Shown piece after piece: positions 52,578 through 63,879 of a stretch of DNA of 64,000 nucleotides. Each line of letters begins with the position of its first letter. Positions within the stretch are counted from its first letter, which is position 1. The stretch is from assembly GCA_946811185.2 (NCBI GenBank), contig OX328104.1, forward strand, positions 52,312,505-52,376,504, in the 5' to 3' direction. Under the pieces are notes generated by a model. It did no database searches. It saw only the letters and a list, made by a program, of their open reading frames with translations, and was not told where the DNA came from. Source of the stretch: Hippopus hippopus (Eukaryota; Mollusca; Bivalvia; Cardiida; Cardiidae). Made by a program: the position numbers and the translations under genes.

Positions 52578-53811
52578 AGAACAGAACAGAACAGAACATA
52601 TCTTTTATTTACACCCAGGTATAGCAAATATACAACATGGGCAAATGAAATAATAAACATGAATATGCCCTTTGTCCCAACTGCGTATAGCTGCCTTAAT
52701 TAGAAAAAATAACTGTAGATTCAGTGGGTTTAAATAACAATGCAGTTGGGACAAAGAGCTGTTAATTGTATATACATAACTTCCAGGTATCAATTTTTCT
52801 GAGAGAGCAAGACGGAGGAGGGAGGTAGTGGTAGAAAGGGAGAGAGAAACAAAGATAGAGAGAGCCTTTGTGGGTGCAGCATCCTTATGGAAACTGCAAA
52901 TACAAAGACGCTCCCGTCTATTTATGGGGGATAGAATTTTATAATTTCAATAAACCTTTTTGATAGCGAAAACGGGATTTATATATACTTGAACATTTGG
53001 GAAAAAAACTTGTAAAACAACGAAATAATGCGAATATTGATTTCTACAAGATCTTTCATAACAAAGATCAGAATGAAGTATCAAAAAACCTGCTCTGAAT
53101 ATTTACATGTCAAATGCTGCACGCCTGTGCCACACACTAGAGCCATTCCATAGGTTTATTCAGAGCAGGAGAGAGGGAACAAAAAAAAAAAAAAGTGGGG
53201 ACAACGGTAAAATGAAAATTGGTTGATCAATTGCCGGATAGAGCGTTCATAAAAAATAATATATTCTTTTTGGGAAATTATATATACATGCTATTTTGGA
53301 AAATTATATATACATGCTAAGTCAGATAGTTAAAATAAATCTCATGTGCATCACTTGACCGCAAGGTAAACCAAATGTCACACACGATTGGTCAGTTAAA
53401 CCAGTCACAACATTGCGCGGAATGATCTGTAACCGACCAATCGTGCGAAACTACTCATCAGATATTTACAGTACGCCTGTATCAACACGTTCGGTCTATC
53501 AGTGCATGCGTATCCCGTTATTTATGTCTAGCTTTGAAACAGTTTGACAAAGTTAAGTTAACAAAGGTAAGTAGGAAATGTTGTTCTCTGTCTATGTGAA
53601 AGTTTCTTGAAAAAACAAAAATAATAAGTTGGACGTATTGCTACATTGTTGTCTAAGAGTTACATTTTAAAAACTGGATAGGTCAAGGGGGTTGAGTGCA
53701 TATACAATGTACTAGCTATTACGGCGGTCTTGCACCGCTCAAGATATAAACATGACTTAACGATATATAATACATTATAGGAAAACGACAAAGGGAGACA
53801 TCAGATGTCGA
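52578..53811 (-). mobile_element. probable LINE 3' UTR and (TTCTG)n tail
   Basis: Read on the minus strand, non-coding DNA after the LINE stop ends in tgtaaataaaagatatgttc and four ttctg repeats, the usual short-repeat 3' end of a CR1/L2-like element. Continuity with the ORF is inferred, not shown. An inverted pair cacgattggtcagtt / aaccgaccaatcgtg sits at about 53375-53455. Confidence 0.5.
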
Positions 53812-55194
53812 TTATCTCGTGAAATTTTGCATAATACAGTTAACGTACTGGCATAAATGTTTGAGTTTCACAACTGATTTGAGGTTGAACATATCTTTGA
53901 CATTTAATTCATGTCGACTGAAATTATTTAACAAAAACATTTCACGTTTATCGTTAAAAAAAGAGCAATAAAAAAGATAGTGTATTTCTGAACCAACAGC
54001 GTTTGAGTTACATAGAGTGCATGTTCGATCTTCCAAGGGAGTACCGTCATAACGTCCGGTCTCAATCGGCAGTAGATGATTTGCTGTTCTAAATTTGAAA
54101 AGTTGTAGGTACTCGCGTCGGTTTAGTTGTGTCAAATAGTCTTCAAATTCGTGAGTCATTTTAAAGTTACTATATATTTTGCCTTTATTTGATTGTTGTA
54201 ATTGATCGTGCCAGTTTTGTTTGAACTGGTCGATTAAAATTTGCTTTACGCCTTTGTGTATGTTTTTTTGTTCGATTAGGAACTGGTTTACCCAAAGATC
54301 AAGTCTTCCAACCGAGGTAAGTATTTCTTTAATTTTATCCAGCCATTTGAAGCTTCCTTCGGGTAATGATAACATATACTTATATATTTTTGTGCAATAT
54401 TTTTCACTCTTGCCAAGTAATATGCGATTCCAGAAAGAGATCATTCGGGATTTTATAACGATAGAGATTGGGTATCGCCCTAATTCACCGTAAAGAAAAT
54501 GTAGTGGAGTAGATTTCCTACTGTTAGTAATTTTCCTGAGGAAGTTAGTGTGTACTTTTTCAAGAATTTCTAAGTTTTCAAATCCGAACACTTCGGAACC
54601 GTATGTTAGAATAGGTAAGACTGTATGATCAAATAACTTTAGTACTAAATCAAGAGGAAGATCAGAGTTATTTATTTTTGTGTATAGAAAATGCATTGCT
54701 TTATTTGCTTGTTCCACTAAATGCTTACGTGCATGCAAGAAGGAACCATTGTTGGAAAACGTAACACCCAAATAATGATATTTGCTGGTTATTTCAAGAG
54801 AACTTTCTCCAAGTTTGAAATCATATTGACTTGTTTTTCTCGCTCCGAATACAATTACTTTTGTTTTATTGATATTAACTTTGAGATGCCAATTGTTACA
54901 GTAGTTATTGAAAGTATTTAAACTGTTTTGAAAGTCGGTCTCATTATCGGATAAAATAACGGTATCGTCCGCGTAAAGCAGTATTAATAGTTTTAGCCAT
55001 ACCGTACTGTCAACAGGTTCATTTAACTCTACACCGACGGCACCGTTAGATCTCATGTGCGTTTCTAAATCATTGAGAAAGAGAGAGAATAGGACAGGTG
55101 ACAGATTTTCCCCTTGACGCACGCCCATTTCTGACACAAAATTTGGGGAAAAGTGTCCGTCTAGCTTTATGCAAGATTTGATATTATTATACAT
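53812..55194 (-). CDS. non-LTR retrotransposon reverse transcriptase, 5'-truncated (460 aa)
   Basis: Copies LINE RNA into DNA at a nicked target. The visible protein starts inside the RT domain: GVRQGENLSPVLFSLFLNDL (24-43), catalytic YADD (74-77) and YHYLGVTF (about 139-146). A long thumb/connection region follows, then a C-terminal Cys/His motif CTLCNSNAVGSEIHYLFYC (C-x2-C-x9-H-x4-C). The endonuclease and the RT block with the first catalytic Asp are missing, so this is a 5' truncation, as is normal for LINEs. The frame stays open about 33 bases upstream of the annotated Met. There are no internal stops, so the insertion is young. Clade (Jockey/CR1/L2-like) is a guess. Confidence 0.88.
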   Translation of the reverse strand: MYNNIKSCIKLDGHFSPNFVSEMGVRQGENLSPVLFSLFLNDLETHMRSNGAVGVELNEPVDSTVWLKLLILLYADDTVILSDNETDFQNSLNTFNNYCNNWHLKVNINKTKVIVFGARKTSQYDFKLGESSLEITSKYHYLGVTFSNNGSFLHARKHLVEQANKAMHFLYTKINNSDLPLDLVLKLFDHTVLPILTYGSEVFGFENLEILEKVHTNFLRKITNSRKSTPLHFLYGELGRYPISIVIKSRMISFWNRILLGKSEKYCTKIYKYMLSLPEGSFKWLDKIKEILTSVGRLDLWVNQFLIEQKNIHKGVKQILIDQFKQNWHDQLQQSNKGKIYSNFKMTHEFEDYLTQLNRREYLQLFKFRTANHLLPIETGRYDGTPLEDRTCTLCNSNAVGSEIHYLFYCSFFNDKREMFLLNNFSRHELNVKDMFNLKSVVKLKHLCQYVNCIMQNFTR

Positions 55195-55238
55195 ATTCAG
55201 AAATTCCTTGTTTAGTTTGTTACATCCTTGCTATCAAG

Positions 55239-55787
55239 ATGGATCAGACAACAGCTGAACTCAAATTCAGAGAAGCTTTGTTTCAGAAGTACTCCCAATG
55301 TGAGAAGCATCTCTTACCAAGAAGTATCTACAACCAGACAATTACAGACCTGAAATTAGCCATCGACCCACAAACGAAGAAATCCAGACACCAGTACTAC
55401 TTGCTGTCCAAATACGAACTACTCCAGTGCGGCGATGTAGAGAAGCTGATCAAGAAAAGACAATCCCCTGAAGAACGTCCACTGTATTTTACTACTATCG
55501 AAGACACTTTCCACATTATCCATACCGCTCACATTACTACAGGTCACGGTGGCCGAGACAGAATGGTGAAACACCTGAAGGACAAGTACGCCAACATAAC
55601 GAAAGACTCAGTGGAATTGTTCAAGTCCTACTGTCTCGTCTGTCAAGAGAAAAGAAAACGTCCAAAGACTCAAGGTGTCGTCGTTAAGCCAATCCTATCC
55701 AGTGAGTTCAACTCCCGCGCCCAGGTTGATCTCATCGACATGCAGTCTATTAAACGTGGGCTGCACTTACGACGAAAGCATGACTAA
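55239..55787 (+). pseudogene. KRBA2/Ginger-like integrase, N-terminal fragment
   Basis: Starts MDQTTAELKFREALFQKYSQ. Residues 98-135 hold an HHCC zinc-binding integrase motif (H98, H103, C132, C135). VDLIDMQS (163-170) then brings the first catalytic Asp of the integrase core. Similarity stops there, and the last 12 codons (from about 55749) come from the adjoining arm repeat, ending in TGA-free tail ...RRKHD and TAA. A full protein of this group needs a complete DDE core, so this is inactive. The family is known from KRAB-A domain 2-like proteins and Ginger-type transposons. The start lies only about 40 bp from the LINE's truncated 5' end, in the opposite direction. Confidence 0.82.
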
Positions 55788-56525
55788 TGCTATATACATG
55801 TATAGACCATTCTGTTAATCAAAAGCTACATAAAAGTATTTTCAAAATTTAGATAGACTAATGTTCGACAGCATTTTTCAATCGTGACAATACCAGTCCT
55901 TTGTATGTTCATAAATTCAGTCATGTTCCATCCAACAAAAGTAATATATTTTGGACTAAAAGGTATTAACGGAAAAACAAAGCCTACTTCCTAAGTAATT
56001 TTTTACAAAAAACTAAATTTCTGAAAGGAAGCCCTCATTAATCGGTGCCGACTTGCATATTCAGAGCTGGCCCACATAATCGGAGCCCTTCTTTATTTTC
56101 ATCATTTTTGTGCTATTTCTTTTCAATTCTTTACCAGCAGTGAATGTAACATTTCAAGACATTAATTCACACTTTTGGGACAGCAAGACTCTCTTTTGAT
56201 TGCCAATTATATGGCAATAATAGACTGAATTTAGGTCCGTGACGTATTATTTTAGCTAAGGTCAACCCACGCCACAAATGATTCAGACAACATCGTACAC
56301 TTGTTACAACTTTCCGTAGTGTAGAAAACACATTGAAAGACCAGAGCATTGCATGACATTCTCCTTTTTTGGACTTTCAAAGATATAAGAACACATGATT
56401 ACAAATAATGACAAGCTTACCTGTTTTTTGGTTGTTTTTCAGCCGACATCTTCAGAAACGGAAGACCAACACAACATTTTCTCGTCGGAGCCATTGGCTC
56501 TGAATATGAAGTTTCCTACCCGTGA
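55756..56525 (-). repeat. right arm of the 5.7-kb inverted-repeat structure
   Basis: Begins gtgggctgcacttacg and ends acccgtga. Directly abuts, and supplies the end of, the integrase fragment's reading frame. Confidence 0.92.
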
Positions 56526-57100
56526 CCTACTGGGGTTTTTCGCTATTCAACTTCAGGCACAAATACCTTAGAAAATTCACAGTGAAAAAAGGTGCTTTCT
56601 TGAACGAAATGAGTACTTTGAAAACATCTGAACCCTTGTCCAAGTGATCTCGTGTTCTACGACGCTTAGAAACATGGTAAATGGAGACAAGATGTCTGTT
56701 TGTAAAACAGTCATGCCCCCCTACTGCTACATTGATACAGGAAGTGGCACAGGTCATAAACTGATATCAAACGAATTGATTGGGGGTCATCTTTTTGATT
56801 TATAGCCCACTTCAATTGTTAAATGTGATAATCTGTCAACAGTTCGCATAATTATACACACCGCCGTGTGTATACATACAAGATTGTAAACAGTCGCCGA
56901 TACACAGACTGGGTTATCGATTTTCTTTTCGGCACGCGCGTTCGACTTCCGCTTTTTCCCAGTCAACTTCGATGCTTACTACGTCCCCGATAATACGCGA
57001 ATAAAATGTTGGAGCCACAAGTTGAGCCACATATGATGATTTTTGAGACACTTTAATTTTTTTTTAGCAAATGACTCAAGTGGCGAACGGCAGCGCGGGC
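56526..57100. other. non-coding stretch
   Basis: No ORF or recognised family. 56690-56760 (gtctgtttgtaaaacagtca, cccccctactgctacat) looks like a dispersed repeat, but there is no second copy here to prove it. Confidence 0.4.
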
Positions 57101-57104
57101 CCTG

Positions 57105-58115
57105 AATCATCTGGTAGTCACTGTGACCTTGACCTTTCACGGATTAACCTTAAAATCGATAGGGATCATTTACACTCCAATATGAATATCTGTACAGAAT
57201 TTGAAGAACCTATGTCAATTCTGTGTCTAGTTATCATCTGGACAAGGTTAGGTCTTAATATCATTAAGTTGAAGGCCACTGTGACCTTGACCTTTAATGG
57301 ATTAATCTCAAAATCAATAGGGATCATCTGCACTCCGAGACAAATGTCTATGCCAAATTTGACGAACCTAGGTCAATTCTGTGTCTAGTTATCATCCGGA
57401 CAAGGTTTGGTCTATATATCAACATGTTGACGATCACTGTGACCTTGACCTTTGACTGATTGACCTCAAAATCAATAGGGATCATCTGCACTCTAAGACG
57501 CATGTCTGTGCCAAATTTGACGAACCTAGATCAATTCTGTGTCTAGTTATCATCCGGACAAGGTTTGGTCTATATATCAACATGTTAACGGTCACTGTGA
57601 CCTTGACCTTTGACCGATTGACCTCAAAATCAATAGAGATCATCTACACTCCAAGACGCATGTCTGTGCCAAATTTGACAAACCTAGGTCAATTCTGTGT
57701 CTAGTTATCATCCGGACAAGTTTTGGTCTATATATCAACATGTTGACGGTCACTGTGACCTTGACCTTTACCCGATTGACCTCAAAATCAATAGGGATCA
57801 TCTACACTCCGAGACAAATGTCTGTGCCAAATTTGACAAACCTAGGTCAATTCTGTGTCTAGTTATCATCCGGACAAGGTTTGGTCTATATATCAACATG
57901 TTGACGGTCACTGTGACCTTGACCTTTAACCGATTGACCTCAAAATCAATAGAGATCATCTACACTCGGAGACGCATGTCTGTGCCAAATTTGACGAACC
58001 TAGGTCAACTCTGTGTCTAGTTATCATCCGGACAAGGTAAGGTCTACCGACCGACCGACCGACCTACCGACCGACATTAGCAAAGCAATATACCCCCACT
58101 TCGTTGAAGGGGGGC
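57105..58115 (+). repeat. 158-bp tandem array, six units
   Basis: gtgaccttgacc recurs at 57123, 57281, 57439, 57597, 57755 and 57913, always 158 bp apart. Each unit includes attgacctcaaaatcaatag, ggatcatct, tgccaaatttgacgaaccta and gttatcatccggacaagg. It ends in (accg)n at 58045-58075 and cttcgttgaaggggggcata. Confidence 0.95.
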
Positions 58116-58179
58116 ATAAAAATACCGGCAACATGCATTTCTCCATTTCCCACAATCTTTTTAACCGCTTTAACTTTTT

Positions 58180-58360
58180 CACTACTGAATAAATAAATTG
58201 CATCTTCTCAAAGGCTAAAAATACATTTCCTCTGCAAGAACGAAAGACATTTCGGTCATAATATATGATATAGCAGTGGACAGTGTAGATCAGAGATCAG
58301 ACTACACGTTCTGTGTAGTCTGATCTTGATCTACACTGTCCACAAAAGCTTCTGGTGTCG
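58180..58360. repeat. PalA copy
   Basis: gtggacagtgtagatcagag / ctacactgtccac; inner gatcagactacac / gtgtagtctgatc carries compensatory changes relative to the usual stem. Confidence 0.75.
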
Positions 58361-58461
58361 TCTGAGCCACAACTGATATGCGTGCAAACGCTTTCACTGT
58401 AGATACATGTATGACCAAAACTTTGTCGTCTGATGGAGAATAAAGTACATGTACTCTAATA

Positions 58462-58640
58462 ACGCCATGACTCAGTCAGTAGAGACGGTGATTCATGATT
58501 TTACGGTCGTGGGTTCGAGTGTCCAAGTTGCTGTTTTGAAGTCTTTTGTTCCAGAATTGTCTAGGGAGGTAATTAGTGGATGCAAACAACGATTGGTTCC
58601 GTTCAGCTGGATAAAATGATTAGTCATTTTCCTCCTCTTG
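58462..58640 (+). repeat. tRNA-like SINE head
   Basis: gactcagtcagtagagacgg and cgtgggttcgagtgtcc, about 40 apart. Confidence 0.45.
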
Positions 58641-58819
58641 CAAAATGAATACACAAACACACAAACAAATAAACGAAATAAATAAATAGATAAAGGGAAA
58701 CAATGAAACCCTTTTTTGTTCTAATCGTTTATAGCATATACAGATCTCTTGTACTCCATGGTTTGTTTATTTATTGTACAATGCCTCTGACGTTCTACAA
58801 CAGAAACCTATAGACACTT

Positions 58820-59030
58820 TTTTTTTACCAGACACCATAATTCTAGACTCTTATTGAGGGCATTTATACATGATAAATTAATGTGGCTCACATAGTATGT
58901 TAGTCTTTGAAAGGATGAAACACATGGTGGAAAACAGAGAAAATGATATTTTCTCGAGGTTTTTCTTTTACAAATATTTTCAAAAGCATTCTTCTTCTGG
59001 GTCGTGTAAACAAAGGATTATTTCGCACAG
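58820..59030. repeat. diverged PalC copy
   Basis: ttttaccagacaccataatt, cacatggtggaaaacagaga, caaaagcattcttcttctgg. Confidence 0.5.
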
Positions 59031-59186
59031 GGTTGAACACCATCCAAATAAACACAGTATCAGGTATTTAATGCTTTCGAGGTTTGGAAATTCTGTACTA
59101 CAAATGAAGAAACTTTTTGCTCTAATCTTAATTTACAGTCAAATATTGATACACGTGGATTTAAGATCGGGCTCCACTTTCTATTC

Positions 59187-59268
59187 ATTCAGATTCTGAT
59201 CTACGCCCTCCGCCAATGCTGCTTCATATCAAGCAGCATTGGCGGAGGGCGTAGATCAGAATCTGAAT
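59187..59268. repeat. hairpin with perfect 38-bp arms
   Basis: attcagattctgatctacgc ... gctgctt, six-base loop catatc, exact complement. It is GC-rich in the stem and followed by a second palindrome, aattaagtcgacttaatt. Confidence 0.95.
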
Positions 59269-59279
59269 TAAGTCGACTT

Positions 59280-59472
59280 AATTAACGCATAAACCTTTAT
59301 CACACAATCCCGACTTCTTTCACGACTCTGAGCAAGAGGCCTTTTGAAAACATTTTGTTTTCTACCCTTCCAAATACATAAATCATCATAAAAGCTGCAT
59401 CTAATTTGTCTTCTGCAAATGATTTTAATTTGGTCCGGTCAAAAGTTTCGTCGTTTGGTGAAGAGTTAACTG
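59280..59472. repeat. PalC copy without hairpin
   Basis: ttaattaacgcataaacctt left, acaatcccgacttctttcac, ggtgaagagttaa right. Confidence 0.65.
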
Positions 59473-59505
59473 TAGCCTTATTAGTTAGGCCTAGCCAACA
59501 GTTTT

Positions 59506-59820
59506 TAAGTTGGAATGCGAAGCATTCCAACTTAGATTTAGCAAAACCGGAAAATGAAAACAGAATAATTCATTCCGGGTACCCGAAGAACAGAACACAA
59601 GGATATGAATACACCAGGGACTGGTTTTCATCTCAACTTGCCATGGACGACCCGTTTGTAATAACCGAAGATAATAATATGGGACATGTATTACTTTCGG
59701 GACAAATATGCATAAATAGCCATCAAAACCTTCGTAGACTTGTTTTTAAAAGATTCAAAAAGAAAGTAAAGACAGCGTATGAATATGTCGCTGTGCTTCG
59801 GTGTTTGCTTATTTGGTAAT
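59506..59820 (+). other. hairpin-headed segment with an unassigned open frame
   Basis: 59506-59532 is a small hairpin (aagttggaatgc / gcattccaactt). The open frame following it (to 59819) contains TRDWFSSQLAMDDPFVITED, which I cannot assign. Its first third is PalC sequence, so the whole frame is unlikely to be one gene. gcattccaactta returns at 61651. Confidence 0.35.
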
Positions 59821-61880
59821 CATGTGATCTTTATTTCTCAGAAAACAAGTTTCAGTTTCCAAACGGCCTAGTTTCACTTTCTAAACGGCCTTATTGCACA
59901 CTTTAAGAAAATAGTTCATATACATTTTTTCAATAATTTTGTTAAAAACGTCATTGAAGGGAGACAAAGTCTTGTGAATATTTATTGACATAAAAAACTC
60001 TTTCGATTAAAACTATTTGCATTTCATTACTTCCCTTAATATCGCGAAATGAAGTATCTACAGCGCGCATTGACTTCATTTGATAGTTGGTGGATGCACA
60101 GAATCATCTTGGGGTTAAGTAAAGAGTTTTAATATCGATGAATTTTTTAATTTTGGATCACGAACAATAAATATCGAGTCGATGTATCAATCGTCGTGTG
60201 TATAAAGGTTGCAGGAATGAAGTTTTAGTTTGCGACTGGCGTGAAAATTGTGTCTCGAGAGGTCACTGCATAAAAACTAAACTGCCGATTTCAAGGACAG
60301 TAGCGTTTACTTGATTTCATGCGATTTATTATTACTAATTGTATTTTCTTGAAACTTGGGAGTATATGTTCACTATCAAAACAGCAACCTATGCCATCAA
60401 GGGAAATAACTCCTAATGCATTTTGTAAGAATTTTGTCCCTTTTTCGATTTAGATCTTTTTCACTATCCAGCACCCACAGCCGAGCGTGCCACCAGCATG
60501 CGGCGCTCTTGTTACTGTTTAAGCCTGTACTTTCTGTCTGTCTGTCCACAGTTGACTTGCAGACTGAGTCTGTATTAGTATACATCCAATTTTTAGGCAG
60601 CATAATACATCTTATAGGGGTCAGCTATAGTTGTGCTTGTTGCAGCAGTAGCTCCTTGGCTTAAAACTTCAAAATCACAATTTAAGGTTTGTCAAAAATC
60701 TTAACTTGAATGATCTTCGCAAGTCCATTTTCTCTGGAATGATCGGACCATATCTTAACAGTGTTGTACAACTGTTTATCTACATCGGATATGATTTTTA
60801 CGCCCCACATCGAAAGATCGGAAGCATATTGTTGTCGAGCCCGCTTGTGGTGAGTGAGACATAGCGTTATAATGTCGTTTTGGCGTCCATCTGGTAAAAA
60901 CTTGGCATTTCCCTATTACTCCAAAATTATTCAAGTTAAATTGAACAATGCTCATATTTTTCATGTAGACACCTTTCGTCAATATGCACCTTATGAGGGT
61001 CACATGTCCTAGACCAAAGTCAACTTTTAACCCAGATCACGGTAAGAATGTACTTCCTGTCAATATGCATATAATGAGGGTCACAAGTCCAATGTCAATG
61101 TCAATATTTTGATCCTTTCTTCAAAAGTTATCACATGAAACTTAACATTTAAATAAAAATGTTCATATTTGGTACGAAGGTAACAGTCATGGATAGAGAT
61201 CTGCTGATGACAAGGTCATAGTAATCTGACAAGGTCGAAGTCAAACATCAAAGCCATTCACTAGATAATTGGCTGTTACAGAAGCATTTGTTTTTCACAA
61301 AAAAAAAGGTCTTGTTTTGCAAAAAATATCATGGTCGAAAGTTAGCAGGCATGTGCTTGAAGTTCAGGTTGTAAACTCTTCCAAAATATCACATTTTCTT
61401 TTGTTTTCCGTGTGAAAAATTGTCAGATGTCCGATCAGGTTTCTCAAAATTCCTCACTTTCAGCCATGTAATATGAAAATGTTTCACTTTGAAGCAAACT
61501 ACTCTAATCACCAACGAAGCAATCTTTCATTTCAAATAAACTGAGGTATCTATAGACCCCATGAAAAGTAGGAATACCATAAGAAAGAAAGGTTTCAAAG
61601 ACATCGTTAAAAAAACATAGAAAGAAACAAGTTTGTATTGCATTAACCGCATTCCAACTTAGCAGTGTTTTCAGTGCTTTATTTCTGTTTTTTTTTTTTT
61701 TTTACAAGAAAACAGATTATAGAAAATCTGTTCACAGATTAACAACCAACAGATGACGATATTTCGTGCAACAGATCACTTTTTAAAGCATTGAAATCAT
61801 GGCAGAAGAAGAAATTTCTCTTGATTGTCCATATTTTACATTTTTTTGTTTTCTAGTTCGTTTTATGCTGCCTTGCTTAA
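59821..61880. other. non-coding stretch, some repeat-like text
   Basis: 60960-61250 has diffuse repeats of tcaatatgca-taatgagggtcac and caaggtc. A T run at 61688-61703. No supported gene. Confidence 0.4.
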
Positions 61881-61884
61881 GGGG

Positions 61885-62050
61885 GTACTGCAGACTTAAA
61901 GTCTTCCGTCTACGGATCAATCGTTTAGAATTTTAGACAAAGTCAAGAATCAAACAGCGGGTGATGTAGAACAAAGATCAAGCTGCATATTGTTTGCAGA
62001 CTGGTCTTTGTTCTAAAACGTCCGCAAAAGCCCAAGTATCGCCCTGTTGC
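61885..62050. repeat. distant PalA relative
   Basis: gtagaacaaagatcaagctg / cagactggtctttgttctaa stem and gtccgcaaaagccc on the right. Strongly diverged. Confidence 0.45.
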
Positions 62051-62710
62051 AGAGATTGTTTGGTATTTATTTTTTCGTTATTAACTCGGCAGACGTTCTG
62101 TGAAAGTCCAGATCTGTCCGCCCACTTTTAATGATTTTGACGATAATGATTTGCCAAAGAATCATTACAGGACTGATAAATGATGAACCCCTTGGTCTTT
62201 GAGGCTGGAACAATTTATCCAGGTACCTCGTTGCTTGACAAATATTATTCTACATAATTCATGGTTCTTCTTTGTAGAAATGTAAAACAATTGCGTTATT
62301 AATCTTTTATTTTTGGCAATAGAATTCGAAATACACTTGCAATAGGCGCGTTGATAGTCAGTTTGATATGTGACATTTTCTCGGCACGACAAAGTAAAGT
62401 TCGCATGAGATATATTTATAATATTTTTTTGTTGGTTATGGTTCGGTAATTTATTCGGTAAAGAAATGGTGAAACCCCATATTTTCAAGGTGTTTCAATC
62501 CATTGTCTGTTTTTGTCCTGGACAATTGTTGGATACTCAATCTTTATTTTAAAACGAAGGAAGACATTAATCTATAGCAGATATATGGCAGGCAGTTCAA
62601 TATGGTTGAGCAATGAACTACCCATCAATATTTTTGCAAGGCCTATGTTGTATAGAATTTTGGCATGCATCATTCTGTTATCGTCAGATCTTGGGTGAAG
62701 TTTCGACAGT

Positions 62711-62854
62711 ATGGCAGACTTTTCAAGAGAGTCGTGGGGCAGAGAAGTGGCTACCTCTGAAGCTGAAGACCTCCTGTTTTTCATTATCAAGGCTAGCACA
62801 AGCCTTTTTGCAACAGCATCCCAGCTCTTCATTGACCTTCAAAATGCATCTGGG
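62711..62854 (+). CDS. possible first coding exon of an unidentified gene (48 codons)
   Basis: ATG in fair context (cagtATGg) with an in-frame TGA 15 bases upstream. 48 codons without stop read MADFSRESWGREVATSEAED, then LLFFIIKASTSLFATASQLF and IDLQNASG, ending GGG|GTAAGT, a strong donor. The composition (acidic start, amphipathic helix) looks protein-like. No acceptor-exon partner could be proven before 64000. A possible one is after ctag at about 63060 (DRDSMQQTLVTLERV). No family recognised. Confidence 0.35.
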
Positions 62855-63879
62855 GTAAGTGCATCTGCGACTGCATGAAAATGTGGTCTTCGGTCTAAAA
62901 GACAGTGTGTATGCAATTCCGTCTTTCAGAACCATCGCCAGTAATAGAATGAGTGAATGAAACACATTGGTTGATGGACTAGGGTGGACCTGTCCTTTTC
63001 ACAGATATGTCAAGATACTACCTACATTATACAGATTATGCGTCGTTACGAAGACTAGGATAGAGATTCCATGCAGCAAACACTGGTGACATTGGAGAGA
63101 GTCACCGTCATGGAGACGGCTGTAACAAGGTCTTTGGTGGAATCAGCTTGGGTGGCACACTGGTTAACCTGCGATATTAAGACGAGGTTCTGGATATCCA
63201 GTTTAAATTATATGCTGGTGCTGTAGGCGATGATTTTATTCTAATGAAACAATAAAGCCTGTTACCATGTTGGGCAAGAATACATACAATAAGTGGGTAT
63301 TGCACGCCTTGACTGGTCAGTCCGATCTCCGATTCCATCGAGTCGCAAGTTCAAATTCAAGCCTGCCAAATCTAAAAAGAAGTATCCAGGAGGGTGGTGC
63401 TATTTTTGTCCAAGAATAAACGCACAGTTATCTTGAAGAGCAACGAGTCGTATGCTAGCCTATATTATTTTCTACGTATTTTGAATTTACTCATTATCTC
63501 ATCATAGTTTCATAAACTATAGATTACTGAAATGTTCTTGCGTCTTAGCAAACCTTGGGTAGTATATTTTCCAACTGCCCGCGAGGAGCATAAAAAAACG
63601 ATACGTAGATAATCGAAGGAAGAACACTTGATTGAATACGTGCTTTATTGTTTTGTCTCCATCGGCGCAACCTACGGATGACGCTTCACTACACTGAGCT
63701 ACGTGTTTTGCTGTATCGAAGATGCTATGTCCTCGGCGTTGTAAAATTTCCATAGGGACCGGGATAAGAACTTAAGTTTTAAACAAATTTAGTTTTTTTT
63801 ATGTTTCATATGTGTGATTTCCTTTTTGAAATCATCATATACTTTTAGTTATTTCGTTTAGTTCTAGCTACCTCATTGC
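62855..63879. other. non-coding or intronic stretch
   Basis: 63138-63200 is tRNA-like (cttgggtggcacactggtta, gaggttctggatatcc). Otherwise no recognised element. Confidence 0.35.

Noticed and set aside
57071..58020. Repetitive 105-107-residue frames
   Set aside because: Produced by the 158-bp tandem repeat; no start context or domain.
59406..59819. 137-residue plus-strand frame as a gene
   Set aside because: The first third is PalC plus a hairpin; the remainder has no recognisable domain, so it is kept only as an unassigned segment.
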